From an uncultured Lachnospiraceae bacterium (GTDB taxonomy: Bacteria > Bacillota > Clostridia > Lachnospirales > Lachnospiraceae): DNA of 62,687 nucleotides. The notes beneath the pieces are model-generated. The model did no database searches and was not told the origin of the DNA. It was given only the letters and a program-made list of their open reading frames with translations. Below, piece by piece: positions 9,479 to 18,224 of the stretch; the stretch's first letter is position 1; each line of letters opens with the position of its first letter. The stretch lies in NCBI GenBank assembly GCA_947650005.1, contig CANSTU010000011.1, positions 1 through 62,687 on the forward strand, read 5' to 3'. Both the position numbers and the translations under genes were made by a program.

Positions 9479-9651
9479 GCTCCTATCCGCGCGCTTTTGC
9501 ACGCCTATCAATTGGGGCAGGGGAAGCGTTCTCCTCTTTCACCCCGCTCCCGCTTGCCCGCTTCAGCTCGCCTATCAATCAGGAAGGGGAAAGCGTTCTG
9601 TGCACTCACCCTTGCTCCCGTCTGTCCGCTTCAGCTCGCCTATCAATTATC
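9479..9651. repeat. Tandem 67-68 bp repeat (about 2.5 units) between araA and the kinase, member of the two-hairpin repeat family
   Basis: Units begin at 9479, 9546 and 9614. Each starts GCTCCYRTC-type, then a CCGCTTCAGC-type hairpin, CGCCTATCAAT, and (in the first two) GGGGAA-AGCGTTCT. The third unit runs into the araA stop codon. The core matches the dispersed repeats near 30572 and 36420 (GCCYGCTTTARCGGGC followed by YMAATCAG). No spacer variation of CRISPR type. Confidence 0.7.
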
Positions 9652-11143
9652 TATATGCCACGCTGTTCCATCTCAGTTCGTTCTTCAGGCTCCGAATGGT
9701 GGTATCCCGATCAATAATCACGCTCTCAATACCCATAGCATCCGCCCAGTCTGCCATCTGTTCCACGGAAAGGTCGTAGGAAAACGCTGTATGATGGGCG
9801 CCGCCCGCCAGGATCCAAGCTTCAGCTCCCACTTCCAGAGAAGGTTCCGGCGTCCAGAAGGCCGTGGCCACAGGAAGCTTGGGCATTTCCTTTTCACACT
9901 TTTTGCAGTTCACCGCATTGATGATCAGGCGGAAACGATTACCCAGGTCGATCAGGGAAGTGGCCACCGCCGGGCCTGTCTTGGAAGTGAATACCAGACG
10001 GGCCGGATCCTCCCTGTTCCCCATGCTCAGGGGCTGAACCTTAATGGAGATCGGCCCCTCCGCGATCGTAGGGCATACCTCCAACATGTGGGCCTGCAGA
10101 ATCCCTTCCTTCCCAGGGACCAGATTGTATGTATAATCTTCCATAAAGGAAGTTCCCTTCGCATCCGGAATACCTGCAGTCATAATCTTCATCAAACGCA
10201 CCATGGCCGCCGTTTTCCAGTCCCCTTCGCCGCCGAAGCCGTAGCCCTTTTCCATCAGCCTCTGGATGGCCAGGCCCGGAAGCTGCTTCAGGCCTCCCAG
10301 CATGCCGAAGTGGGTGACGATTGCCTGATAGTTTCCTTCCTCCAGGAATTTTTCCAACCCGATTTCGATTCTGGCCTGAGCCGCCACATGCTCCCTGAAT
10401 TCCCCGGCATCCCTGCCCTCTAAAAGGATCGAATATTTGCCGTAGTATTCCTCCACAAGCGCGTTTACATCCCCTTCGGCCACCGCATCCACATATTCCA
10501 CTGCATCGTTCACACAGTAGTGATCCACTTCCCAGCCGAATTTTACTTCCGCTTCCACCTTGTCGCCTTCAGTGACCGCCACATTATTCATGTTATCGCC
10601 GATGCGGCAAACCCTTATGTGAGAAGACTCCATGATACCCACAGCCGTCCGCATCCATCCGCCGATTTTATCCTGTACCGCCGGGTTGGCCCAGTGCCCC
10701 ACGATGATTTTGCGTTCAATCCCCATACGGCTCACGATATGGCCGTATTCCCTGTCGCCATGCGCGGATTGGTTCTCATTCATGAAATCCATATCGATGG
10801 TATCATAGGGAATCTCCTCGTTAAACTGGGTATGCAGATGGCACAAAGGCTTCCTGTATTCCTTCAAGCCTAAAATCCACATCTTTGCCGGGGAAAAGGT
10901 GTGCATCCAGGTAATCACGCCTGCACAGTCCTCGGCCGCATTTGCCTCGTTCAATGTCCGGCGGATGCTGGCCGGATCGATCAGGGTAGGTTTTAAAACC
11001 ACTTCAAAGGGAAGCCTTCCCGAGGCGTTCAGCGCCTCCACGATTTTCGCAGAATGCTCCGCCACCTTCCTCAAGCATTCATCCCCGTACAAATCCTGGG
11101 ATCCAGTGGCGAACCAAAACTTGTAATCGGCTCCTGTTTTCAT
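9647..11143 (-). CDS. araA: L-arabinose isomerase
   Basis: Isomerises L-arabinose to L-ribulose in the cytosol with Mn2+. At 498 residues it has the normal length. The start reads MKTGADYKFWFATGSQDLYG, the family signature, followed by TWMHTFSPAKMWI, LCHLHTQFNEEIPYD, the MDFMNENQSAHGDRE block, and EGDWKTAAMVRLMK, with catalytic Glu/His residues distributed as usual. The ATG at 11143 follows GAGGTAACG. It stands 37 bp after araR on the same strand, so regulator and first enzyme are probably co-transcribed from the promoter at 12488-12516. Confidence 0.98.
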   Translation of the reverse strand: MKTGADYKFWFATGSQDLYGDECLRKVAEHSAKIVEALNASGRLPFEVVLKPTLIDPASIRRTLNEANAAEDCAGVITWMHTFSPAKMWILGLKEYRKPLCHLHTQFNEEIPYDTIDMDFMNENQSAHGDREYGHIVSRMGIERKIIVGHWANPAVQDKIGGWMRTAVGIMESSHIRVCRIGDNMNNVAVTEGDKVEAEVKFGWEVDHYCVNDAVEYVDAVAEGDVNALVEEYYGKYSILLEGRDAGEFREHVAAQARIEIGLEKFLEEGNYQAIVTHFGMLGGLKQLPGLAIQRLMEKGYGFGGEGDWKTAAMVRLMKIMTAGIPDAKGTSFMEDYTYNLVPGKEGILQAHMLEVCPTIAEGPISIKVQPLSMGNREDPARLVFTSKTGPAVATSLIDLGNRFRLIINAVNCKKCEKEMPKLPVATAFWTPEPSLEVGAEAWILAGGAHHTAFSYDLSVEQMADWADAMGIESVIIDRDTTIRSLKNELRWNSVAYR

Positions 11144-11180
11144 CGTTACCTCGCTTTCTGCCGCCTTTCTTTGCGGCCTG

Positions 11181-12257
11181 TCACAATTTTTTTACAGAAT
11201 CCCGTTCCACGATTTCCGTGACGAATTCATAGTTTCCGTCAAAATTTTTATTACCTATCATAGAAAGAAGGTTCTCCGCCGCTTTTTCCCCCAGTCGGTC
11301 CGTGGGGTGGCGCACACTTGTAAGCTTGGTATCCGCCAGCCTGGCCAGTTCTGAATCGTCAATGCTGATCAGGGAGAGATCCTCCGGCACCCCGATCCCC
11401 TCTTCCTTCAAAAGGGCTTCCAATCGGATGGCCAGCTTATCGTTATAGCATAAAACAGCCGTACAGTCTTTGAAATTCCGTAGGATCCGATCTCGGTAGT
11501 CATGTAAATGGGCTTCGCCTTCCGTATCCAGCCAGACCATCCTTTCGTCCCCTGCCGGAATGCCTAGCCTCCTACAGGTGTCCAGATAGCCCGCATACCG
11601 CAGATGTCCCTGCCCATCGTCAAACTTCATCAGGGCGCCGATCTTGCGGTGCCCCGCATCCGCCAGATACTTTACCGCCAGCTCAGCCGCCAGCCTGTCA
11701 TTCAGCGTCACATGGGGAAGGGAGAGCTGCGGATAAAAGCTGTTGATGAATAAAACCGGTATGTTTTGTTCGCAAATCCTTCTGATCAGCGGGAGGTTGG
11801 GGTTTGGCAGTCCGCTCTTGGTAGCTTCTATAATAATGCCCGCCACGTCGTCCCGTTCCGCCAGATCCTCCAGAATCACCCGTTCCCGTTCCAGAAGATT
11901 GCTGGTGAAAGCGATCTGTACCGAATATCCCCTTTCAAACAGATAGTTTTCAATGCCCCGGATCGTCCGGGGGAAAATATAGCTGTCCACATAGGTGGTT
12001 ACCACCGCAATCCTCGTGCGTCCCACCGCTCCCGCAAAGCGGCCGTCGCCGATATAAGTGCCGCTTCCCCGCCGCCGCACAACCATCCCTTCTTCTTCCA
12101 GAATTCCCAGCGCATGACGGACTGTCTGTCGGCTAAGACCAAACATTTGGCATAGTTCATTTTCTGACTTCAGCTTCTCTCCGGACTTATACGCTCCTTC
12201 TTCCACCTGCTGCCGTATCCAATCCACGACCTTTTGGTACTTTGCATTCTCTCCCAA
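11181..12257 (-). CDS. araR: AraR: GntR-type DNA-binding domain fused to a LacI-like effector domain
   Basis: Arabinose-responsive repressor. Residues ~5-70 form a GntR winged helix (KYQKVVDWIRQQVEEG, then SENELCQMFGLSRQTVRHAL and RRRGSGTYI); residues ~80-355 form a periplasmic-binding-protein-like sugar-sensing domain (RIAVVTTYVDSYIFP ... LTSVRHPTDRLGEKAAENL). This GntR/LacI fusion is the architecture of Bacillus AraR. I place the start at the TTG at 12257, right after GGGGGAGGGAAC, giving 358 residues; an in-frame TTG at 12287 would place that site inside the gene. TTGTAT operator sites flank its own promoter, so it should repress itself and the downstream araA-kinase-araD genes until arabinose binds. 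Confidence 0.93.
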   Translation of the reverse strand: MGENAKYQKVVDWIRQQVEEGAYKSGEKLKSENELCQMFGLSRQTVRHALGILEEEGMVVRRRGSGTYIGDGRFAGAVGRTRIAVVTTYVDSYIFPRTIRGIENYLFERGYSVQIAFTSNLLERERVILEDLAERDDVAGIIIEATKSGLPNPNLPLIRRICEQNIPVLFINSFYPQLSLPHVTLNDRLAAELAVKYLADAGHRKIGALMKFDDGQGHLRYAGYLDTCRRLGIPAGDERMVWLDTEGEAHLHDYRDRILRNFKDCTAVLCYNDKLAIRLEALLKEEGIGVPEDLSLISIDDSELARLADTKLTSVRHPTDRLGEKAAENLLSMIGNKNFDGNYEFVTEIVERDSVKKL

Positions 12258-12404
12258 GTTCCCTCCCCCTTCCAGAGCCTGCGCCAAACGCCTGAAGGGC
12301 TAGCTGCTCCTTTGACTCCGCCACGGTTCCGTCCGGTATTGGCCGACTGTGGGGATTCATCCGGGACACGTTTTCGTTTGGCCAAAGTCGCATCTCACCA
12401 TTAG

Positions 12405-12434
12405 TTGTATTTTCAAAGCCAAAGTTGTATCTAT
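12405..12434. promoter_or_regulatory. AraR-type operator half-sites downstream of the ara promoter
   Basis: AGTTGTATTTTC (TTGTAT at 12405-12410) and AAGTTGTATCTAT (12422-12434) repeat the arm of the full dyad at 12553. They lie in the 5' untranslated region of araR. Function inferred. Confidence 0.5.
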
Positions 12435-12487
12435 TTTTTATATCTATCTCAATCTTTCGCATATTTTCAATAATATCTTCCTCTTAT

Positions 12488-12516
12488 AATATATCTTTTC
12501 CATTCCGCCATGTCAA
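12488..12516 (-). promoter_or_regulatory. Sigma-A promoter of araR-araA operon
   Basis: TTGACA (complement of 12511-12516), 17-bp spacer, TATATT (complement of 12488-12493). Transcription would start near 12481, leaving a ~225-nt leader before araR. The AraR-like dyad lies ~40 bp upstream and half-sites ~50-75 bp downstream, an arrangement suited to looping repression. Confidence 0.75.
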
Positions 12517-12552
12517 GGTATGTCATCAAATCTTTTCATACATTTCTGAAAG

Positions 12553-12566
12553 TTGTATCTATACAA
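12553..12566. promoter_or_regulatory. AraR operator dyad
   Basis: TTGTAT-CT-ATACAA: 6-bp arms, perfect dyad, just upstream of the ara promoter. It resembles known AraR operators built on TTGTA arms. The remaining bases to 12719 show no gene; a small CTATAG/CTATA hairpin lies at ~12675-12694. Confidence 0.65.
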
Positions 12567-12719
12567 GCTATATCCCACTTTAGAATCCTCCAATCCATCC
12601 CCTCCCCAAAAGCAGTAAACAACACCTGCACCGCCTGGTTGTCGGATCATCCGTACATCAGGTCATGAATCCACCTATAGCCTCATAGACTATAACAAAC
12701 TCACCGCAGGAAAACCACA

Positions 12720-14627
12720 TTGAAAAAAAGACTTGCCTTTTTGCTCCCAGCAGCGGCCGCCTTCCTTTTTGCCGCCTTCTTCCTCTATACTCTGCTCACC
12801 TCAGACTCCCGCCGTTTTAACCAAATTACGGAAGAATTTTTCTCCGCCTCCCTGTCCGGCGACAGTCTGAGCCTACACTATACGTTGGCGGATCCTTCTC
12901 CCTATCTCGATCCGCCCCATCCGGCCTGTCTACCCGTCTATACGGCAGACGGACAGCGGGAAACCGGAGCCGCCCTGGAAAACCTCCTTGCAGCCTTGCG
13001 GGAAATCAATCCCCAACGCCTGAACCGGTATGACCGTTATACCCTCTCCCTTCTGATCCCCTACCTGGAAAATGAACTGGCAGGGACCAGGTGTGCGTAT
13101 TTTGAGGAGCCGCTTTCCCCCACCTCCGGCATGCATACGCAGCTTCCCATTCTATTGGCCGAATATACCTTCCGCACCGCACAGGATTTGGAAGATTATA
13201 TGGACATCCTGGAAAGCGTTCCAGCCTACCTGGAAGGTCTGGCGCAGTATGAAAAAGAAAAAGCCGCCGCCGGCCTGTTCATGTCACAGGCCGATGCGAC
13301 GGCAGTGGTGAAGCAATGTGATCAAATCATGGATCCTGGCCTTCTTGAAAATGGAAGTCATTTTCTTCAGGTCACCTTTGCGGAAAGGCTGGAGGAATTG
13401 ATCGCCTCCGGCGTCATAGACGCTTCCCAAAGGGAATCCCTGATATCGGAGGATGACCGGTTGCTGCGTACCGTCGTTGCTCCGGCATATGTAGCCCTGG
13501 CTGACGACATTTTTCTCCTCTCCGACAGCGGCAGCCTGGAAGGAAGCGTCTGCCAGGCGACGGGCGGAAGCGCCTATTATACCTATCTCCTGCGCAGGAA
13601 TACAGGCACCAGGCGGACGCCTGAAGAGGTAAACGAATTGCTTTCTGCCCAATTCCAATCCCTCCTTTCCCAATTGCAGGAGCTTTTGGCCCGGTATCGG
13701 GAGCAGACCGGAGGAATGCCGCAGACCCTGTCCCTCTCCGCGTTTCCCCTGCTGGATCCTCAGGAAATCCTAACCGACCTGCAGGAACGAATTTCGACGG
13801 ATTTTCCGGCAATTCCCGCGCTTTCTGGCAGTACGTTTACGTGCATCACAAAGGCGGTGGCGCCTTCCATGGAAGAATATACGAGCCCAGCCTTTTATTT
13901 AACGCCTCCACTCGACGATCTGGGACGCAATGTGATCTACATCAACAATGCTTCCACGCCCCCCGGACTGGAGCTTTACACCACCCTGGCCCACGAGGGA
14001 TATCCCGGCCATTTGTACCAGACCGTCTACAGCCAGTCCCATGAAAATGCCTCCACGGATAATCCCGTCCGAAATGTGCTTTCCTTTGGGGGATACGTGG
14101 AGGGCTGGGCTTACTATGTGGAAAATATCTCCTATGATTACGCAGCTGAATTGCTCACGCAAAGCGGAGGATCGGAAAACGACCTGCTTTTGGTACAAAT
14201 CGCACGCCTGGAACGAAACCTCCAGGTAAACCTGTACTGCCTGCTGGATCTCGCCATCCATTATTACGGCGCAGACCGTCAGGACGTTTTGCGCTCCCTT
14301 TCTGCCTTTGGCATCACCCAACAAGAAACATCGGCTTCCATTTACAACTATATCCGCATGGAACCCACCACTTATTTGAAGTATTATCTGGGATATCTGG
14401 AGATCCTTTCACTGCAAGAACAGGCACGCGCAGTATGGGGCGATGCCTATACGCCCCTGCGCTTCCACACCTTCCTCCTCCAGGCGGGACCCTCCGACTT
14501 CGGGAATCTGGAACGGCTATTAAAGGGGCGGGAGACCGAAACGCCCGTGGAAGAGGGCCTTTCCGCTTCCATGGCAAACCTATTTTTCCTGAAGCCGATG
14601 GAAATACCCCATCAGGTTTGCCAGTGA
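12720..14627 (+). CDS. DUF885-family extracytoplasmic metallopeptidase-like protein
   Basis: A 635-residue protein starting at a TTG (12720) after GCAGGAAAACCACA. The N-terminus KKRLAFLLPAAAAFLFAA followed by FFLYTLL is a signal anchor without a lipobox Cys, so the rest is probably outside the membrane. The C-terminal half carries the DUF885 hallmark HEGYPGH (His425, Glu426, His431) and EGWAYYVE, which resemble the zinc site of gluzincin-type carboxypeptidases. The family is thought to be peptidases, but the substrate is unknown. Its 3' end overlaps the convergent marR gene by 48 bp. It has its own direction and no operon partner. Confidence 0.85.
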   Translation: MKKRLAFLLPAAAAFLFAAFFLYTLLTSDSRRFNQITEEFFSASLSGDSLSLHYTLADPSPYLDPPHPACLPVYTADGQRETGAALENLLAALREINPQRLNRYDRYTLSLLIPYLENELAGTRCAYFEEPLSPTSGMHTQLPILLAEYTFRTAQDLEDYMDILESVPAYLEGLAQYEKEKAAAGLFMSQADATAVVKQCDQIMDPGLLENGSHFLQVTFAERLEELIASGVIDASQRESLISEDDRLLRTVVAPAYVALADDIFLLSDSGSLEGSVCQATGGSAYYTYLLRRNTGTRRTPEEVNELLSAQFQSLLSQLQELLARYREQTGGMPQTLSLSAFPLLDPQEILTDLQERISTDFPAIPALSGSTFTCITKAVAPSMEEYTSPAFYLTPPLDDLGRNVIYINNASTPPGLELYTTLAHEGYPGHLYQTVYSQSHENASTDNPVRNVLSFGGYVEGWAYYVENISYDYAAELLTQSGGSENDLLLVQIARLERNLQVNLYCLLDLAIHYYGADRQDVLRSLSAFGITQQETSASIYNYIRMEPTTYLKYYLGYLEILSLQEQARAVWGDAYTPLRFHTFLLQAGPSDFGNLERLLKGRETETPVEEGLSASMANLFFLKPMEIPHQVCQ

Positions 14628-15023
14628 CCGTTGAAGGATCTCCTGCTCCTGTCCGTCCAGTCCGTCCACCACCTCCCGTATCAGCTGGTCGTGGAACTGC
14701 TTATGCTGCCCAAAGGCACGTTTCCCCTTTTCCGTCAGGGATACCAGCACCACCCGCCGGTCCTCCTCGCTGCGCGCTCTCACCACATAGCCTTTTTTTA
14801 CCAGGTTGTTCATGGAAATGGTGAGCGTGCCCGTGGTGACGGACTGCTGCCTGGCCACCGAGGTCATATTCCTCGGCTCCCCCAGTCCGATCGCTTCGAT
14901 TACGTGCATGTCATTGGTGGTTAAATCCTTATATTCCCCGGCACGGACGGCCTTTTCTTCAATGGAATTGATATTGCGGAATAAATTTACCAACAGATCG
15001 TTTAATGTTTCATGGATATCCAA
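14580..15023 (-). CDS. MarR-family transcriptional regulator (FabT-like)
   Basis: About 147 residues with a winged helix: DMHVIEAIG, MTSVARQQSVTTGTLTISMNNLVKKGYV (recognition helix) and the wing SEEDRRVVLVSLTEKGKRAF. The pattern is close to the FabT-like MarR proteins that control fatty-acid genes in Firmicutes, but no fab operon adjoins it; an orphan acpP lies at 51 kb. The TTG at 15023 (or GTG at 15026) follows GGGAGG at the proper distance, whereas ATGs further upstream lack a site. It overlaps the DUF885 gene tail to tail by 48 bp. A long inverted repeat lies just upstream. Confidence 0.85.
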   Translation of the reverse strand: MDIHETLNDLLVNLFRNINSIEEKAVRAGEYKDLTTNDMHVIEAIGLGEPRNMTSVARQQSVTTGTLTISMNNLVKKGYVVRARSEEDRRVVLVSLTEKGKRAFGQHKQFHDQLIREVVDGLDGQEQEILQRSLANLMGYFHRLQEK

Positions 15024-15089
15024 CACAAGTACCTCCCTTAATCGCCTTTCCACTGTTTTCATCCATATATAGCCTCTCCACCGCCAGCT

Positions 15090-15145
15090 CATCGTTACCG
15101 TTCCTGCTCTGCCAAGGCCCCGGCAGGGCAGGAACGATAACGATG
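15090..15145. repeat. 24-bp inverted repeat between FtsX permease and marR
   Basis: Arms 15090-15113 (CATCGTTACCGTTCCTGC...) and 15122-15145 differ at two positions and are separated by 8 bases. No T-run follows on the minus strand, so it is not a classic terminator of the ABC operon. It could be an RNA hairpin, a processing site or an operator. Confidence 0.75.
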
Positions 15146-15172
15146 GGCCGGCCCTTTGACAAAAGCCCGCCT

Positions 15173-18100
15173 TTACTCGATAGATTTCATGGACTCCGCC
15201 ATGTTAATTTCATCCAGCTTTCGATTCATCACCCGGTTGACAACGCCTGCAAATACAAACGTCAACACAATACTATATAAGACGCTCTTCGGCGCGATAC
15301 GCACATCGAAGGCGATGGCTTCCACATCGATCTTGTACATCACGAACCGGTGCAGGTATTTCCCGATAACCAAGCCTGCCAGGATGCCGATCGCCGTAAG
15401 GATCCGATTCTCCCGGAACACATACATGGCTGTTTCCTTCCGGTAAAAACCCAGCACCTTAATGGTTGCAATCTCCCGCAGTCTCTCCGTAATGTTGATA
15501 TTGGTCAGATTATACAGAACGATGAAAGCCAGGGAACCCGCACAGAAGATAATCAGAGCCACTACATAATCCAGGCTCTGAATCATGCTGCCGAAACGCG
15601 CCTCCATATCCTCATAGGTCGTCACGGATGCCACGCCATCGCAATTCATAAAAGCCGCAGACGCCGCATAAACGTTCTTTCCCTCTTTCACATTCAGATA
15701 AGTACATTTATAGACGGGTTCCTCCCCTGTCTGTTCCTTCCAGGTGTCCGCAGAAAGATAGGCATAATTGAAAATATAGTTCTCACAGATGCCGGAGACC
15801 GTCACCTCCAGCGTATTGTAGTCCTCGTCTTCTAGAATCACACGGTCGCCAACCGCCACGCCGCATTTCCTCGCCAGCTTTTCCGTTAAAATCACTTCGC
15901 CTGCCTCCGGCCAAGCCAAAGATTCCTTTTCGGCAGTGTGAAGATCCAGATAGGTATTGATTTCCTCCGGTCTTTGCGGAATGACCAGAGTGGCGCTCTT
16001 CGTCCCTGCAGCGCCCTTCACATCCACGCTTCCCTCAAAGACGACACCATACGCTTCCGCATACTCCGCTGCGCAGCGTTCAAATTCGGCCGTAGCCGTC
16101 TGCCCATATCCTTTGTCAAAAAGCACGCTCAGATCGTTTAGCTGAATCTCTTCATACTGATGAACGGTGATGCTGCCGATGGAATCCTTCACTCCAAATC
16201 CCGTAAGAAGAAGCCCCGTGCAGCCGCCGATCCCGAAAACCATCATGAAAAACCGCTGTTTATAGCGAAAAATATTCCTGGCCGAAACCTTCATCAAAAA
16301 TTTCATCCGGTTCCACAGCCAGGGAAACCGCTCCAAAAAGATCCGTTTTCCGCTCTTCGGCGCCCTCGGGCGCATGAGCTGCGCCGCCACGCTGCCCAGC
16401 TCATAACGGCAGGTGGCAACAGTAGTTCCCATAGAACAGCAGGCCGCAGCCAACAGGGCAAGCAGTCCCATTTTCCAGTACAGGACGAGCTGCAACTCTC
16501 CCATGCGGTACATGATCCGATAGGCCGACCAGATCACCAGCGGAAACACGGTGGAACCCGCCAGGAAACCGAGCAGGCCGCCCAGCAGCGCAGCGCTCCC
16601 GGAGTAGAACAGATATTTTCCCATGATCGTGCCCTTTCCATATCCCAGGGCCTTGAATACACCGATCTGCGTCCTCTGCTCCTCCACCATGCGCGCCATG
16701 GTGGTCATGCACACCAGAGCCGCCACTAAGAAGAAAAAGATGGGAAACACATCCGCGATCTCTTCCACAATATCCGAATCATTTTCAAAACAGGCATAGC
16801 CGATGTTGGCATCCCTTCCCAGCACGTAAGTGTCCGGTTCCTCCAACTCCTCCAGCTCCTGTCTGGCATCCTCCAATTCCTGTCTGGCGTCCTCCATTCC
16901 CTCCAGAAATTCCTGCCTGTTTTCCTCATATTCCTCCCAGCCGTCTTCCACCTCTTTGCGGGCATCTGCCAGCTTTTTTTCCGCATCCCGAAGCCTGTCC
17001 TCCTGACGGGCAATCATCTCCTCCGCGGCCTGGAGCTGTTTTTTACCCATATTGGCTTGAGCCAGACCCGCTTCCACTTGAGCCTGTTTTCCCTTTACCT
17101 GAGCCTCCTTCAGGTTCAGCCCTCCCAATAGGCCATCCTTCTCCTCCCCATCCATATCGGAGAATTCCGTCCGCTTATCCGCAATCTGATCCAGGCCGTC
17201 TGCGATTTCGGCCTGTCCATCCTCGAGTTCCCGAAGCGCCTCATCCAGATCCGGCCTGTTTTCCGCGATCTCGGCACGCCCGTCCGCGATTTTCTCCCAG
17301 CCGTCGGCAATTTCAGCCTCCGCATCCGCGATCTCGGCCTGCGCATCCATCAGCTCTTTTCTGGCATCCGCAAACTTTTCCTCAGCATCCGCCTCCCGCT
17401 TGGCCAATTCCCGTTCTCCATCCTCAATCTGCCACTTGCCGTCCTCCAGCAGGGTTTCGTAACGTTCTTCTGCCAGAGATTCACATAACGGCTCCGCCCA
17501 ATCCATAGCATCCTCAATATAGTCCTCATATCCCTGGCTGTACAGCGGATAACGCTCCTTGAGCCGGATGAAGACCTCCGTATAATAATCGGTGTCAAAG
17601 CCCTCCTGCGGGATATATACAAAACCTTTCAGCTGCCCGTTTCCTAAAGCCGTGGTTCCCCGTTCATAATTAATATAATAGGAAGCGTCACAGATTCCCA
17701 CCACCCTATATTCCTTATACCGCAGCATGTCCGTCACGTCTTCTTCATTATTCTCGGAAACCAGAATGGAGGTTCCGATTGCGTCCCGGCCAAAGGCCAT
17801 CCCATCCACCACGCATTCGTCCGCTGCCTGTGGTTTTCTTCCCGCACTCACCACCACCTGATTCTGGATCCATAAAAGGGAATGGGCGCGCAGTACGCTT
17901 TCCGAACCGTCCTCCTCCACGGCCAGAAAATCAGTGGAAACAGCTCCCTCAGCGATCTCCACTCCTTCCGCCCCGTTCAGACGTTTCACGTCCTTTTCTC
18001 CAAAACCCACGGTGGACAGCAAGCGCAGATCGTAAAGATTATTTTCCTCCAGGTAGGCGCCTCCCGCTCGCAGCATGGACGGCTTCGTCACCTTCAAGCC

Positions 18101-18202
18101 CACAAAAAAGCCAACCCCGAGCGCCACAATGGCAAGGATCGCCATATAGCGCCCCAGGCTTTCTCGTATTTCCCTTAATGTAGTCTTGACCATGGTGTTC
18201 AT
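15173..18202 (-). CDS. FtsX-like ABC transporter permease with long extracytoplasmic coiled coil
   Basis: A 1009-residue membrane protein. An N-terminal TM segment (YMAILAIVALGVGFFVG) leads into a MacB-type periplasmic-core-like domain. Residues ~250-455 are a highly charged D/E/A/K-rich coiled coil with repeats such as AEIADGWEKIADGRAEIAE. Then follow TM segments of two FtsX permease domains (FPIFFFLVAALVCMTT; VVALIIFCAGSLAFIVLYN; the C-terminal SVLYSIVLTFVFAG). Such proteins are probably exporters or mechanotransmitters rather than importers, and the coiled coil probably reaches into the wall. The ATPase gene precedes it by 22 bp. The ATG at 18202 follows GGGAGAG. No substrate can be named. 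Confidence 0.9.
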   Translation of the reverse strand: MNTMVKTTLREIRESLGRYMAILAIVALGVGFFVGLKVTKPSMLRAGGAYLEENNLYDLRLLSTVGFGEKDVKRLNGAEGVEIAEGAVSTDFLAVEEDGSESVLRAHSLLWIQNQVVVSAGRKPQAADECVVDGMAFGRDAIGTSILVSENNEEDVTDMLRYKEYRVVGICDASYYINYERGTTALGNGQLKGFVYIPQEGFDTDYYTEVFIRLKERYPLYSQGYEDYIEDAMDWAEPLCESLAEERYETLLEDGKWQIEDGERELAKREADAEEKFADARKELMDAQAEIADAEAEIADGWEKIADGRAEIAENRPDLDEALRELEDGQAEIADGLDQIADKRTEFSDMDGEEKDGLLGGLNLKEAQVKGKQAQVEAGLAQANMGKKQLQAAEEMIARQEDRLRDAEKKLADARKEVEDGWEEYEENRQEFLEGMEDARQELEDARQELEELEEPDTYVLGRDANIGYACFENDSDIVEEIADVFPIFFFLVAALVCMTTMARMVEEQRTQIGVFKALGYGKGTIMGKYLFYSGSAALLGGLLGFLAGSTVFPLVIWSAYRIMYRMGELQLVLYWKMGLLALLAAACCSMGTTVATCRYELGSVAAQLMRPRAPKSGKRIFLERFPWLWNRMKFLMKVSARNIFRYKQRFFMMVFGIGGCTGLLLTGFGVKDSIGSITVHQYEEIQLNDLSVLFDKGYGQTATAEFERCAAEYAEAYGVVFEGSVDVKGAAGTKSATLVIPQRPEEINTYLDLHTAEKESLAWPEAGEVILTEKLARKCGVAVGDRVILEDEDYNTLEVTVSGICENYIFNYAYLSADTWKEQTGEEPVYKCTYLNVKEGKNVYAASAAFMNCDGVASVTTYEDMEARFGSMIQSLDYVVALIIFCAGSLAFIVLYNLTNINITERLREIATIKVLGFYRKETAMYVFRENRILTAIGILAGLVIGKYLHRFVMYKIDVEAIAFDVRIAPKSVLYSIVLTFVFAGVVNRVMNRKLDEINMAESMKSIE

Positions 18203-18224
18203 GCCGACGCTCTCCCGTTACCCC

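Noticed and set aside
9479-9651. Possible CRISPR array
   Set aside because: Only 2.5 units, no unrelated spacers of constant length, and homology extends over the whole unit; no cas genes in the window.
15090-15145. Intrinsic terminator of the ABC exporter operon
   Set aside because: No run of T follows the stem on the minus strand, and the stem is longer than a typical terminator.
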